Assembly (NCBI RefSeq): GCF_023516715.1
Contig: NZ_JAMGSI010000001.1
Span: forward strand, 1,752,208 to 1,816,207
DNA: 64,000 nt
DNA from: Akkermansia massiliensis
GTDB taxonomy: Bacteria > Verrucomicrobiota > Verrucomicrobiia > Verrucomicrobiales > Akkermansiaceae
Direction of reading: 5' to 3'
The translations under genes were made by a program, and so were the position numbers. This document shows, in pieces, positions 7,436-16,473 of this stretch (positions are counted from its first letter, which is position 1; every line of letters begins with the position of its first letter). The notes under the pieces were generated by a model. That model was not told where the DNA came from. It searched no databases and saw nothing but the letters and a program-made list of their open reading frames with translations.

Positions 7436-9630
7436 GCCTGAGCCTTCAACCTACCGCTTTAAGCGTCCTCCTGGCCGTCCTGGTCATGGCGGCCGGCGTC
7501 TGGATGAGCCGCACCGCCTGCAAACGCAACCGCCGTCCGCTGACGTTCAAGCTGGAACTCCTGCGCCTGGTGATTCTGGGGGCCATCTGCTTCCTGCTCT
7601 TCCAGCCGGAATGGGTCGTCACCTCAGCCCCGCAGGAGAAGCCCAAGGTCTCCATCCTGGAGGACCGCTCCGGCTCCATGGAAACGCAGGACGTGGAAAT
7701 CACCCCCCAGCACGTCGTTACCCGCACGGCCTACGCGCAGGAGCTGATCAAGGGCAACAGCACGGAATCCCTGAAAGACACGCACGTGGTGGAATCCGCC
7801 GCCTTCGGCTCCCCCCCTCCGCCGGATTCCCCGGATTACGCCATGGCCTGCACGGACCTGGCCAAGCCGCTGGAGGACGCCATGCAATCCTCGGACAACC
7901 TGCGGGCGGTCATCATGTTCACGGACGGCGGCCACAACGCCTCCTCCTCCGTGCTGACGCAGGCCCAGCGCATGCGCACCAGGGGCATTCCCCTCTTCAT
8001 CATTCCCGCCGGCAGTCCGTACCCCCTGCCCGACCTGGCCCTCCAGGACGTGAAAGCCCCCACCTACGGCATCATCGGGGAGACGGTGCAGATCCCCTTC
8101 ACCATTAAAAGCACGCTGGGCAAGGAAACGCGCACCACGCTCACCCTGGCCTCCAGGGACACCGGAAAAACCGTCACCCGCACGGTCACCATTCCGGCCC
8201 AGGGGGAAGTGTCCGACGCCGTCCTGTGGAAGATAGAAAAGGAAGGGGCGGAAACGCTGGAGCTCAAGCTCCCCGTCCAGCCCCAGGAACGGATGCACAA
8301 CAACAACGCCTCCTCCTTCAGCATCGCCGGCAGGAGGGAATCCATCAAGGTGCTGGTGATCGACACGCTGCCGCGCTGGGAGTACCGCTTCATCCGGAAC
8401 GCCCTGTACCGCGACCCGGGCGTGGACGTGCATACCCTGCTCTTTCACCCGGGGCTGGAGGAAATGGGGGAAGGCCCCGGCTACCTGGTCAAATTCCCGG
8501 ACAGGATGGAAGACCTGGCCCAGTATGACGTCATCTTCATCGGAGACGTGGGGCTGGGCCCCAAGGGGCTGACGGAGGAACAGGCCGCCCTGCTCAAGGG
8601 CATGGTGAAAAACCAGGCCAGCGGCATCGTCTTCCTGCCCGGCTACCAGGGCAAGCAGATGGAACTCCTAAAATCCGAGCTGGGAGACCTGATGCCCGTC
8701 ACGTTCCTCACCGCCAAGCCGGAGGGAACCACCCAGCCAGCCCCCTCCCCCCTCATCCTGACGCCGGAGGGGCGCGGCTCCCTCCTTACCATGCTGGCGG
8801 ATACGGAGGGTGAAAACGAGGAAGTGTGGCGCAACCTGCCGGGCTTCAACTGGTACGCCCCGGTGGAACGGCCCAAGGCCGGAACCACCGTCCTGGCCGT
8901 GCATGCGGCGGACAAAAACGCCTACGGCCGCATTCCCCTCATCGTCACCCAGTCCTACGGCAACGGAAAAGTCCTCTTCATGGGGACGGACTCCGCCTGG
9001 CGCTGGCGGCGCGGCGTGGAGGACAAATACCACTACCGCTTCTGGAGCCAGGTGGCCCGCTGGATGAGTTACCAGCGCAATATGGCCGCCGGGGAAAGAA
9101 TCCGCCTGATTCCCAACCCGGAACGCCCCCGCCTGGGGGATACGCTGACCGTCAACGCCATGGTCTCCGACAAACTGGGGGCGCCTCTCCAGAACGGGGA
9201 AGTCTTCCTGGACATCACCGCCCCGGAAGGCACCGCCAGCCGCGTGCAGATGGACAACATGGACCACACCTGGGGTTCTTTCACCGCCTCCGTCAAAATC
9301 AACCGCCCCGGCACCTGGAAGCTGACCGCTTCATCCTCCGCGGAACCGGACAAATCCGTCACGCTCCCGGTCATCACCATGGGCGAGACGCTGGAAAAAA
9401 CCGGCCAGCCCGTCAATACCGCCCTGATGGAGGAAATGACCTCCATCACGCGCGGACGCATGGTGAAGGCGGAAGAAATACAGCAGCTCATCAAGGAAAT
9501 CAAGGAGCTGCCCGTGCCGCCGCCCATGGAAACGCGCATCCTGCTCTGGTGCAGCCCGTACACGCTCGCGGCCCTTCTCTTCCTGCTCACCCTGTTCTGG
9601 ATAGGCAGAAAGCTCAACGGCACCATCTGA
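7432..9630 (+). CDS. Von Willebrand factor A domain membrane protein
   Basis: Encodes 732 residues. There are two N-terminal membrane helices (about 7-26 and 42-58), a VWA-like domain with DRSGS at 78-82 and FTDGGHN, then a beta-rich region and a glutamine-amidotransferase-like fold (IKVLVIDTLPRWEYRF, YDVIFIGDVG) often seen in these proteins. A C-terminal helix (TLAALLFLLTLFWIG) anchors it. The start at ATG 7432 overlaps the previous stop by 4 nt; an upstream in-frame ATG at 7384 would lie inside the previous gene. Paralogous in layout to the preceding protein, which suggests a heteromeric membrane complex. Confidence 0.8.
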   Translation: MSLSLQPTALSVLLAVLVMAAGVWMSRTACKRNRRPLTFKLELLRLVILGAICFLLFQPEWVVTSAPQEKPKVSILEDRSGSMETQDVEITPQHVVTRTAYAQELIKGNSTESLKDTHVVESAAFGSPPPPDSPDYAMACTDLAKPLEDAMQSSDNLRAVIMFTDGGHNASSSVLTQAQRMRTRGIPLFIIPAGSPYPLPDLALQDVKAPTYGIIGETVQIPFTIKSTLGKETRTTLTLASRDTGKTVTRTVTIPAQGEVSDAVLWKIEKEGAETLELKLPVQPQERMHNNNASSFSIAGRRESIKVLVIDTLPRWEYRFIRNALYRDPGVDVHTLLFHPGLEEMGEGPGYLVKFPDRMEDLAQYDVIFIGDVGLGPKGLTEEQAALLKGMVKNQASGIVFLPGYQGKQMELLKSELGDLMPVTFLTAKPEGTTQPAPSPLILTPEGRGSLLTMLADTEGENEEVWRNLPGFNWYAPVERPKAGTTVLAVHAADKNAYGRIPLIVTQSYGNGKVLFMGTDSAWRWRRGVEDKYHYRFWSQVARWMSYQRNMAAGERIRLIPNPERPRLGDTLTVNAMVSDKLGAPLQNGEVFLDITAPEGTASRVQMDNMDHTWGSFTASVKINRPGTWKLTASSSAEPDKSVTLPVITMGETLEKTGQPVNTALMEEMTSITRGRMVKAEEIQQLIKEIKELPVPPPMETRILLWCSPYTLAALLFLLTLFWIGRKLNGTI

Positions 9631-9684
9631 CCCGGTGCGCTCCGGATTTTCCGGAAACCGGAGGCTTTTCCACCCCTCCTTCCG

Positions 9685-10902
9685 TCATTTCTCCGCCGCC
9701 TTTTTCCCGTCCGCAGCGGAAGGGGCGGACGGTGAAAACTTCAGCTTCACGCCCAGTTTTTTCCAGGCTGCGGCCATTTCCCGCTCCACCTCTTCCGGAG
9801 CCTTCCCGTCCAGCAGAACGGCGTGCGCCCCGTTGACGTCCTCCGCATCCCAGGCTTCCAGGTAACGCCTGAGGCGTTCCGCCTTGCCGTCCCCTTCCAG
9901 ATGGCACCAGTACACCGTCCATAACAGATCGGCCCAGTACCGGGACGCGTCCCCCTTTGAAGGGAGGCCATGGCCTGCGGCGGAATGAACGGAATCCCGC
10001 GCCAGCAGGTCCGCCAGGGCAGGCAGCGGCTCCCTGCCCGTGCGCACGGCGCGGGGAAGCATGGCAGCCAGCCTTCCCGGAAGCTTCCGGAATACCATCG
10101 CCTCCTTCTCCATGGGAAGAAAAGCCATGTACGCGGAAAAACCGTCCACCAGCCAGTGTTCCAGGTCCATGGACTGCGCCACCCAGTGGGTGACGGCAAA
10201 GCGCGGATCCACCGCGTCCAGCTTCAGCGGCTTTCCCTTTTTATCCCGCAGCAGCAGGGCCGTAAAACTGGTGGGGGAAAACTTGAGCCTCCCGTTCCGC
10301 AGGCCCGGCGCCTTGTTGAAATCCTCTTCCTGAAAACATACCCTCACCAGATACTTGCGGGAGGGGCGGCGGGCCACCGCCAGATTCATGGGAACGGCCG
10401 CCAGGGCGGACAGAATGGTTTCAAAACGCCGCGCCAGGGCCATGCGTTCCGTTTCCGGCAATTTTCCGGGGGACTCAATGACGAAATGGTCCGTTTCATA
10501 CACGCTCAGCTCATCCGTCTCCTGCACGGCCTTCACCAGCAGATAGCCGGGCGCGGCCGCCCTTTCCGGCCACGGAGCGTCCCAATTCGGCTCCAGGGGA
10601 ACGTAACGTCCGCCGGACGCACCCTGCGCCGGAGGGTTCTCCGCCCCCACATCCGTATCCGGAAGCGTGCCGCCGGACTTCACCCATTCCAGGATATACG
10701 CCTGGTCGGCGCCGGAAAAAACGTTCTTGGGAACGGCTACTATCCGGCCGTCCTGAAGCTTCAGGTCCACCTCCGCATCACGGACGGCCACCAGCACGGC
10801 TACGACGGTAGCGCCCCGGTCATTCGTCCAGATGCGCGCCTGAACGCTTCCGGCCAGGCTCAGTCCTGTCAATACGGACAGTATCTTTACGGGCACGGTC
10901 AT
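9685..10902 (-). CDS. Secreted protein with SLA1-homology-1-like domain
   Basis: Encodes 405 residues. The signal peptide (about 1-22, MTVPVKILSVLTGLSLAGS) is followed at once by a compact domain (about 22-75: ARIWTNDRGATVVAVL, DGRIVAVPKNVFS, DQAYILEW) that fits the SHD1-like domain frequent in secreted planctomycete and verrucomicrobial proteins. The remaining 300 residues have a layout like gluzincin-related DUF1570 domains (DHFVIESP near the start, LEHWLVDGFSAYMAFLP in the middle) but show no HExxH motif. The start at 10902 is chosen for the signal peptide and an AGGGAGC purine stretch just upstream, one of the few Shine-Dalgarno-like sites in the window. Convergent with the VWA gene. Confidence 0.65.
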   Translation of the reverse strand: MTVPVKILSVLTGLSLAGSVQARIWTNDRGATVVAVLVAVRDAEVDLKLQDGRIVAVPKNVFSGADQAYILEWVKSGGTLPDTDVGAENPPAQGASGGRYVPLEPNWDAPWPERAAAPGYLLVKAVQETDELSVYETDHFVIESPGKLPETERMALARRFETILSALAAVPMNLAVARRPSRKYLVRVCFQEEDFNKAPGLRNGRLKFSPTSFTALLLRDKKGKPLKLDAVDPRFAVTHWVAQSMDLEHWLVDGFSAYMAFLPMEKEAMVFRKLPGRLAAMLPRAVRTGREPLPALADLLARDSVHSAAGHGLPSKGDASRYWADLLWTVYWCHLEGDGKAERLRRYLEAWDAEDVNGAHAVLLDGKAPEEVEREMAAAWKKLGVKLKFSPSAPSAADGKKAAEK

Positions 10903-11091
10903 AGGGCTCCCTTTGTCCGCACAAGCTACCACATTGTCCCGCGGACGCAATCCTTTTTCCGTCCACCCTTGCTCCGCCGGAACCCGTTCCGCCAAAAGAA
11001 CATGGAGCGGCTCCGCGTCATGGCTTTCCTCCGGAGGGGTTGACACGTCCCAGTAAAACCCATAATCTTATGGAAGAAAGGAAAAGCAGGC

Positions 11092-11448
11092 ATGCACATC
11101 AGTCCCCTCAGAAAAAACATTCCGCTGACCGTCGTCACCCTGGCGGCCCTGGGCATCATGCTCTTCCTGTTCTTCATGCACCCCTCCACCCCGGAGGAAT
11201 CCCTGGAATTCTACACGCCGGACGGCAACGGCGTAGGCTCCTTCCGGGTGGAAATCACGGACATGCCGTCCAACCCCGCCTATACGGAAGTGAAGATCAT
11301 CCCGGAGGACATGGAGCCCTTCCAGCGGTTCATGTCCAAATTCCGCAACAAGCCCGTCACGGCCAAAATCCCCTCCTACGGCAGCCATGTAGTCGTTCCT
11401 GGCCGGGACATGCAGTGCGACGGAGTCCTGCGCCTGGCCGGGCATTGA
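11092..11448 (+). CDS. Small membrane-anchored protein (118 aa), unknown
   Basis: Not recognised. One N-terminal hydrophobic helix (about 11-28) acts as signal anchor, followed by about 90 polar residues with a beta-rich look (SLEFYTPDGNGVGSFRVEI) and a conserved-looking end. Candidate purine leader AGAAAGGAAAAG upstream. It stands alone between a minus-strand SHD1 gene and a convergent transporter gene. Confidence 0.6.
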   Translation: MHISPLRKNIPLTVVTLAALGIMLFLFFMHPSTPEESLEFYTPDGNGVGSFRVEITDMPSNPAYTEVKIIPEDMEPFQRFMSKFRNKPVTAKIPSYGSHVVVPGRDMQCDGVLRLAGH

Positions 11449-11467
11449 CCGGCAAGCGGAGGCTGCC

Positions 11468-12448
11468 TTACAGCTTGTCTCCCTTTCCCACGTCCTTCGC
11501 CCACTTCCGGGCCAGGAAGGAACAGACCATCAGCTGGAGCTGGTGGAAAACCATGATGGGAATCACCAGCAGCCCGATGGGCGCTCCGGCAAAAATCACG
11601 TTCATCATCGGGATGCCGGTGGCCAGGCTCTTCTTGGAGCCGCAGAAAATAATCGCGATGCGGTCCTCCCGGGAGAAATGCAACTTGCGGGAAAGGAAGG
11701 CCGTCAGCCACAGGGCCGCGGCCAGCAGAATGCCGCAGAAGACAAGCACCTCCACCAGGGAGAGCCAGGGCAGGTTCTTCCACACGCCGTTAATCATCGC
11801 ATGGCTGAACGCCGTGTAAATCACCAGCCAGATCGTGCTGTGGTCCGTCCAGGAAGTAATGTTCCGGTGCGTGACCACCCATTTGCCGATCCAGCGCTGG
11901 GCAACCTGCCCGGTCACAAAGGGCACCAGAATAATATAGCAGATGTTCAGGAAGGTGGAAAAATCCACGCCTCCCTCCCCTCCGCGGGACCACACCAGCC
12001 CCACCAGCAGAGGCGTGAGGAACACTCCCAGCAGACTGGAAACGGAGGCGGAGCAGATGGCCGCGGCCACGTTCCCGCCCGCCATGGAGGTGAACGCTAT
12101 GCTGGACTGCACCGTGGAAGGCAGCATGCACACGTACAGCATGCCCATGCACAAATCCGGCCCCAGCACGCTGTTCCACAGCGGCATGCTCAGAATGCCC
12201 AGCAGGGGGAAAATCACGAAGGTGCTTGCAGCCACCAGGCCCTGGAGGCGCCAGTGCATCAGCCCCTCCCACACGGAGCGGCGGGAAAGCTTGGCCCCGT
12301 ACAGGAAAAAGAGCAGGATGATGGCCGCATCGCTCAAGCGGCTGAACACCGTATCCCACACGCCGGAACAGGGAATCAGAATCCCCGCGCTCACGCTGAC
12401 GATGAGGCCGACGGTAAAGCGGTCCAATTTGGAAAGGAATCCCAGCAT
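11468..12448 (-). CDS. Bile acid:sodium symporter-like membrane transporter (SBF-like)
   Basis: Encodes 326 residues, nearly all hydrophobic, with about ten predicted membrane helices. It fits the SBF-like branch (YfeH type) of the BASS superfamily: N-terminal FLSKLDRFTVGLIV, LLFFLYGAKLSR, MLPSTVQSSIAFT (the crossover region of the fold) and FCGSKKSLATGIPM near the C-terminus. Such carriers import organic anions with sodium; the substrate cannot be told from sequence. It lies 37 nt after tyrS on the same strand and may be read through from it. Confidence 0.8.
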   Translation of the reverse strand: MLGFLSKLDRFTVGLIVSVSAGILIPCSGVWDTVFSRLSDAAIILLFFLYGAKLSRRSVWEGLMHWRLQGLVAASTFVIFPLLGILSMPLWNSVLGPDLCMGMLYVCMLPSTVQSSIAFTSMAGGNVAAAICSASVSSLLGVFLTPLLVGLVWSRGGEGGVDFSTFLNICYIILVPFVTGQVAQRWIGKWVVTHRNITSWTDHSTIWLVIYTAFSHAMINGVWKNLPWLSLVEVLVFCGILLAAALWLTAFLSRKLHFSREDRIAIIFCGSKKSLATGIPMMNVIFAGAPIGLLVIPIMVFHQLQLMVCSFLARKWAKDVGKGDKL

Positions 12449-12485
12449 GGAGGAAGGAAGAAAGGTGAATGCCGTTTCCGGCTCC

Positions 12486-13667
12486 CTACTTGAAGCGCAC
12501 GGCGTGCTTCTTGCTCAGGCGCAGAACGCTGCCGGGGGCCAGCTCCGGCACGGCGGCGGGGTCCGTCACCTTGGCGTCGTTCAACTGGATGGCGCCGGGC
12601 GTGAAATGCTCCTTGCGCAAAACGCCGTTGGACTTCTTCACCTGGAAAACGTTCTCAAAAAGGAAGGCCACCAGGGCCAGCGCATTCATGCCGGCAGGCA
12701 GGGAGGCGATTTCCACTTCCGGCAAATCCGCGGCGGCCAGGTCCCTCTTGGAGAAACGGGTTTCCCAGTCCGCGCGGGCGGCGTCCGCGGCGGCGGAGTC
12801 GTGATAGCGGGCCGTAATCTTCCAGGCCAGCAGCTTCTTGGCTTCCATCGGGTGCAGACCCATGTCCCGCTTCTCGCCCAGCAGCACCTGGTAATAGCGG
12901 TCCATCAGCTCGTCGCTGGCGCTCATCATCTTGCCGAACATCATTTCCGGCGCTTCGTCCACGCCCACGTAATTCCCGTAGGACTTGGACATCTTGCGCA
13001 CGCCGTCCAGGCCTTCCAGCAGGGGCATCGTCATGGCGATCTGGGGCAGCATGCCCTCCTCCTTCTGGAGGTCGCGCCCTACCAGGATGTTGAAAAGCTG
13101 GTCCGTGCCGCCCAGTTCCACGTCCGACCGGATTTCTACGGAATCCCAGCCCTGCATGATCGGGTACTGCATTTCGTGCAGGCGCACCTCCTTGCCGCCC
13201 TCCACGCGGGCCTTGAAATCCTCCCGGGCCAGCATTTGCTGCATGGTCACGCGGGAATTGAGCTTCAGCACTTCCTCATACGTCATCTTGCGGAACCAGT
13301 CCCCGTTGTAGACGATCTCCGTCCTGTCCCGGTCCAGAATCTTGAACGCCTGCTTGGTGTACGTCTCCGCATTCTCCAGCACCTGTTCACGGGAAAGAGG
13401 GGGCCGCGTGACGGAACGGCCGGAGGGATCCCCGATGGTGGCCGTGAAATCCCCGATGAGCAAAATGGCCTGGTGGCCCAGTTCCTGGAACTGGCGCAGT
13501 TTTTCAATAGCCACGGTATGGCCCAGGTGAATATCCGGCGCGGTGGGGTCCACCCCCAGCTTCACGCGCAGGGGACGGCCCAGCTTGAGGCGCTCCTTCA
13601 ACTCTTCACGGCTGATCACGACGGCGGTACCGCCCATCAATATGTCTAATTGCTCATCTATAGTCAT
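12486..13667 (-). CDS. tyrS: Tyrosyl-tRNA synthetase
   Basis: Encodes 393 residues. A class I synthetase that charges tRNA-Tyr. HIGH-type motif HLGH at 47-50 inside PTAPDIHLGH, the tyrosine pocket region with IGDFTATIGDPSG, and KMSKSYGN for the KMSKS loop. The C-terminus carries a short S4-like RNA-binding domain (IQLNDAKVTDP...GSVLRLSKK). The start at ATG 13667 (MTIDEQLDILM) fits family lengths; the frame stays open for 68 codons upstream but that sequence is not protein-like. Confidence 0.95.
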   Translation of the reverse strand: MTIDEQLDILMGGTAVVISREELKERLKLGRPLRVKLGVDPTAPDIHLGHTVAIEKLRQFQELGHQAILLIGDFTATIGDPSGRSVTRPPLSREQVLENAETYTKQAFKILDRDRTEIVYNGDWFRKMTYEEVLKLNSRVTMQQMLAREDFKARVEGGKEVRLHEMQYPIMQGWDSVEIRSDVELGGTDQLFNILVGRDLQKEEGMLPQIAMTMPLLEGLDGVRKMSKSYGNYVGVDEAPEMMFGKMMSASDELMDRYYQVLLGEKRDMGLHPMEAKKLLAWKITARYHDSAAADAARADWETRFSKRDLAAADLPEVEIASLPAGMNALALVAFLFENVFQVKKSNGVLRKEHFTPGAIQLNDAKVTDPAAVPELAPGSVLRLSKKHAVRFK

Positions 13668-13924
13668 TGATCTGGCGCATAGAGTGCCGGGGGCACCGCG
13701 CCTTTTCAAGCTTATATCCTGTGCGCGAAGCATCAGGCCCGGCAAAGGGCCCTCCGGAGCCCGTGCCGGTACCGGGAAGCGGGCGGCCCGGAGGTGGTAT
13801 CCGTGCCACGCAGGGAACGGCATGCCAAAACTGCGTCCCTTCACACGCCCTTCCCGCCAACGCCGCTCCATGGTTTACGCTGCCCTTTTCCGCAAGCGGC
13901 GGCGTTCCTGCGGAACCGCAAAAA

Positions 13925-14161
13925 CTACATGAGCTGGTACAGGCGGGGATAGGAAGCCTGATTGGCGGTCACGTAATGCGGGCGGGGCTTGGGACCCGGC
14001 CTGTTCTGCCCGTGATGCCAGCCGTTGTTATAATCATTATGGTTATAATGGTGCGACGGACCGGGGCGGTAATAATCATTATTATTATGGCGATGGTGGC
14101 AGCCTGCGGCCAGGACGGCTACGGCTGCTGCTGCAAGAATAGGTATTATTTTCATATTCAT
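13925..14161 (-). CDS. Small His/Asn/Tyr-rich lipoprotein
   Basis: Encodes 78 residues. It has a lipoprotein signal ending in LAAGC (Cys21), then a low-complexity mature part of about 57 residues dominated by His, Asn, Tyr, Pro and Gly (HHRHNNNDYYRPGPSHHYNH). Two starts are possible, ATG 14161 or ATG 14155; an AGAAAG purine run fits the second better. The His-rich tail could bind metal ions, but this is inference and no family was recognised. It sits 53 nt downstream of the DUF486 gene on the same strand. Confidence 0.6.
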   Translation of the reverse strand: MNMKIIPILAAAAVAVLAAGCHHRHNNNDYYRPGPSHHYNHNDYNNGWHHGQNRPGPKPRPHYVTANQASYPRLYQLM

Positions 14162-14214
14162 CTTTCTAAATGGTAAGACCACCCTGAAAGAGGAATGCGA
14201 ACGAAAAAAGTCTG

Positions 14215-14577
14215 TCACCCGAGCAAACGCTCCCTATTGACAAAGAAAACGGCCCCCAGCACGCATAAAAAAGCCCACAGGTAGTCCCACTTCCATTTCT
14301 CCCCGATGTAGAACAGGGCGAAGGGGATGAACACGCACAGGGTGATCACCTCCTGCATGATCTTGAGCTGGGCCACGTTAAGGCCTCCCGCATTGCCCAG
14401 GCGGTTGGCGGGAATCATGAAGCAGTACTCGAAAAACGCCACGCCCCAGCTCATCAGGATAATCAGCAGCAGGGGCTTGTCGTCCGCCGCGGAACCCTTC
14501 TTCAAATGCCCGTACCACGCCCACGTCATAAAAACGTTGGAGACCACCAGCATGGAAATCGTTAAAGCAACCTTCAT
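14215..14577 (-). CDS. DUF486 (DMT-like) small membrane protein
   Basis: Encodes 120 residues with four membrane helices. It matches the DUF486 family in length and motifs (FFEYCFMIPANRLG, LKIMQEVITLCVF). The family is related to drug/metabolite transporters but its function is not established. It follows oppC by 19 nt on the minus strand, so it is probably co-transcribed with the peptide transporter. Confidence 0.8.
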   Translation of the reverse strand: MKVALTISMLVVSNVFMTWAWYGHLKKGSAADDKPLLLIILMSWGVAFFEYCFMIPANRLGNAGGLNVAQLKIMQEVITLCVFIPFALFYIGEKWKWDYLWAFLCVLGAVFFVNRERLLG

Positions 14578-14596
14578 TGTCTTTTATTCAAAAGCG

Positions 14597-15553
14597 TCAA
14601 TCCTTGGAAGACTTGGGGTCCAGGGCGTCACGCAGCCCGTCCCCCAGGAAATTCAGCGCCAGCAGGGTAGCGGAAAACAGCAGCGCCGGGAACAGGAGCA
14701 GTTCCGGGCTCACCTCCATGCGGTCCGCCCCCTCCTTGATCAGCGTGCCCCAGGAAGAATTGGGAGCCTTCACGCCCAGGCCCAGGAAGGACAGGACAGC
14801 CTCCAGCAGCATGATGCCGGGAACGGCCAGCGTCGTGTACACGATGACGGACCCGAACAAATTCGGCGCAATGTGGCGGAACAGAATCTTCATGTGCCCG
14901 ATGCCCAGGGAGCGGGCCGCCTCCACGAACTCCTGCCCCTTCAGCTCCAGCGTCTGCGTGCGGACGATGCGCGCCAGCGTCAGCCAGCCCAGCGCGCCGA
15001 TGGCGATGAAGAGGGGAATCAATCCGGTCATGGGACTCACCATCTCCACGGACCAGCCCGTGACGCCGGAAACCCACTGCGTCAGCTGCTGGGCGGGTTC
15101 CTCCACGGACAGGGAGAAAATAATCACCAGCACGATGAACGGCAGGGCGAAAAGCACGTCCACCAGGCGCATCATCAGGGCGTCCAGCCTGCCCCCGGCA
15201 TAACCGGAAACCAGCCCGTACGTCACGCCGATGACCAGGGAAACGCCCGTGGCCACCACGCCCACCAGCAGGGAAATGCGGCCCCCGTACAGCACGCGCG
15301 CCAGCAGGTCCCGCCCGAGCTGGTCCGTGCCGAACCAGTACTGCCAGGAAGGACTTTCCGCAATGCGGGACAGGTCCTGCACATTCGGGTGCGGCAGCCA
15401 CGGCAGCAGCGGACCCAGAAAACAGGCCGCCACAATCAGCGCCAGCGCCAGCAGGGAAAACATGGCCGCGCGGTTGCGCGAAAGCCGCAGAAAGGCGTCT
15501 CTCCACAGGGAGGAGCCCTGCTCCTCCATGCTGTTCCATTCCCTGTTCTTCAT
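14597..15553 (-). CDS. Peptide ABC transporter permease, OppC/DppC type
   Basis: Encodes 318 residues. It has the OppC-type N-terminal cytoplasmic extension, a first helix (about 33-50), and the FGTDQLGRDLLARVLYGG signature typical of OppC/DppC. The permease core has the coupling-helix region EFVEAARSLGIGHMKILFRH that contacts the ATPase. The start overlaps the oppB stop by 4 nt (ATGA). It forms a channel with the OppB subunit for oligopeptides or related ligands. No ATPase genes follow; the next gene is DUF486. Confidence 0.88.
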   Translation of the reverse strand: MKNREWNSMEEQGSSLWRDAFLRLSRNRAAMFSLLALALIVAACFLGPLLPWLPHPNVQDLSRIAESPSWQYWFGTDQLGRDLLARVLYGGRISLLVGVVATGVSLVIGVTYGLVSGYAGGRLDALMMRLVDVLFALPFIVLVIIFSLSVEEPAQQLTQWVSGVTGWSVEMVSPMTGLIPLFIAIGALGWLTLARIVRTQTLELKGQEFVEAARSLGIGHMKILFRHIAPNLFGSVIVYTTLAVPGIMLLEAVLSFLGLGVKAPNSSWGTLIKEGADRMEVSPELLLFPALLFSATLLALNFLGDGLRDALDPKSSKD

Positions 15554-16473
15554 GACTCCGCCCTCAATCTGGGGTTGACGGCCATCTGCACCAGGTCCAC
15601 GGCCAGGTTGGCCGCGACGATCAGGATGCCGTAAAACAGGACAAGCCCCTGGATCAGGAAATAATCCCGGTCCGTGGTGGCGTTCACGAAATGCTGGCCC
15701 ATGCCGGGAACCTGGAAGCAGGTCTCCACTACAAAGGAGCCGGTAATCATGGCGGCAAAGGCCGGCCCCAGATAGGAAAGGGCCGGAATCAGGCCGCCGC
15801 GCAGGGCGTGCTTCCAGACCGTGCGGAAGGGGCCCGCCCCCTTGGCGCGGGCCGTCCTGATGAAATCCTGTCCCAGCACCTCAAGCATGCCTCCGCGCGT
15901 CAGGCGCGCTAGGTACGCGGCATTCACCAATCCCAGCGTCAGCGCAGGCAGCACCACGCAGCCGGGAGAATCCCATCCGGCAACGCTCAGGCCGGGCACA
16001 TGCATGCCCAGCGCCACACCCAGCAGCGGAGCCACCACGAAGGCGGGAATACAGATGCCGGCCATGGAAACCAGCATCACCCACCAGTCCATCCACCGGT
16101 TCTTGTACAGGGCCGCCACGATCCCGGCGGGAATGCCCACCAGAATGGAAATCACCATGCCTATGACGCCAAGCTGGAGGGATACCGGGAATGACTGGCC
16201 GATCATGTCCGCCACGCTGATGCCCTCCTTCACCAGGGACGGCCCCAGGTCGCCATGGACCAGCATGTTCCACCAGTAGCGCCCGTACTGGACCAGGGAG
16301 CTCTGGTCCAGCCCGTAGCTGGTCTGGAGCTGCTGGAGGACGTGCTCCGGCAGCTTCTTCTCCCCCATGAAGGGGTGGCCCGGCAGCAGGCGTATCAGGA
16401 AAAACGTCACGGTCTCCAGCACCAGCAGGACCAGAAGCCCCTGCCCCAGGCGTTTCAAAATCATCCTGGTCAA
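15550..16473 (-). CDS. Peptide ABC transporter permease, OppB/DppB type
   Basis: Encodes 307 residues with six helices. N-terminal ILKRLGQGLLVLLVL and IRLLPGHPF fit OppB/DppB, as does the coupling region QDFIRTARAKGAGPFRTVWKH. ATGA overlaps at both ends (with oppA upstream and oppC downstream) show a tight operon. Confidence 0.88.
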   Translation of the reverse strand: MTRMILKRLGQGLLVLLVLETVTFFLIRLLPGHPFMGEKKLPEHVLQQLQTSYGLDQSSLVQYGRYWWNMLVHGDLGPSLVKEGISVADMIGQSFPVSLQLGVIGMVISILVGIPAGIVAALYKNRWMDWWVMLVSMAGICIPAFVVAPLLGVALGMHVPGLSVAGWDSPGCVVLPALTLGLVNAAYLARLTRGGMLEVLGQDFIRTARAKGAGPFRTVWKHALRGGLIPALSYLGPAFAAMITGSFVVETCFQVPGMGQHFVNATTDRDYFLIQGLVLFYGILIVAANLAVDLVQMAVNPRLRAES

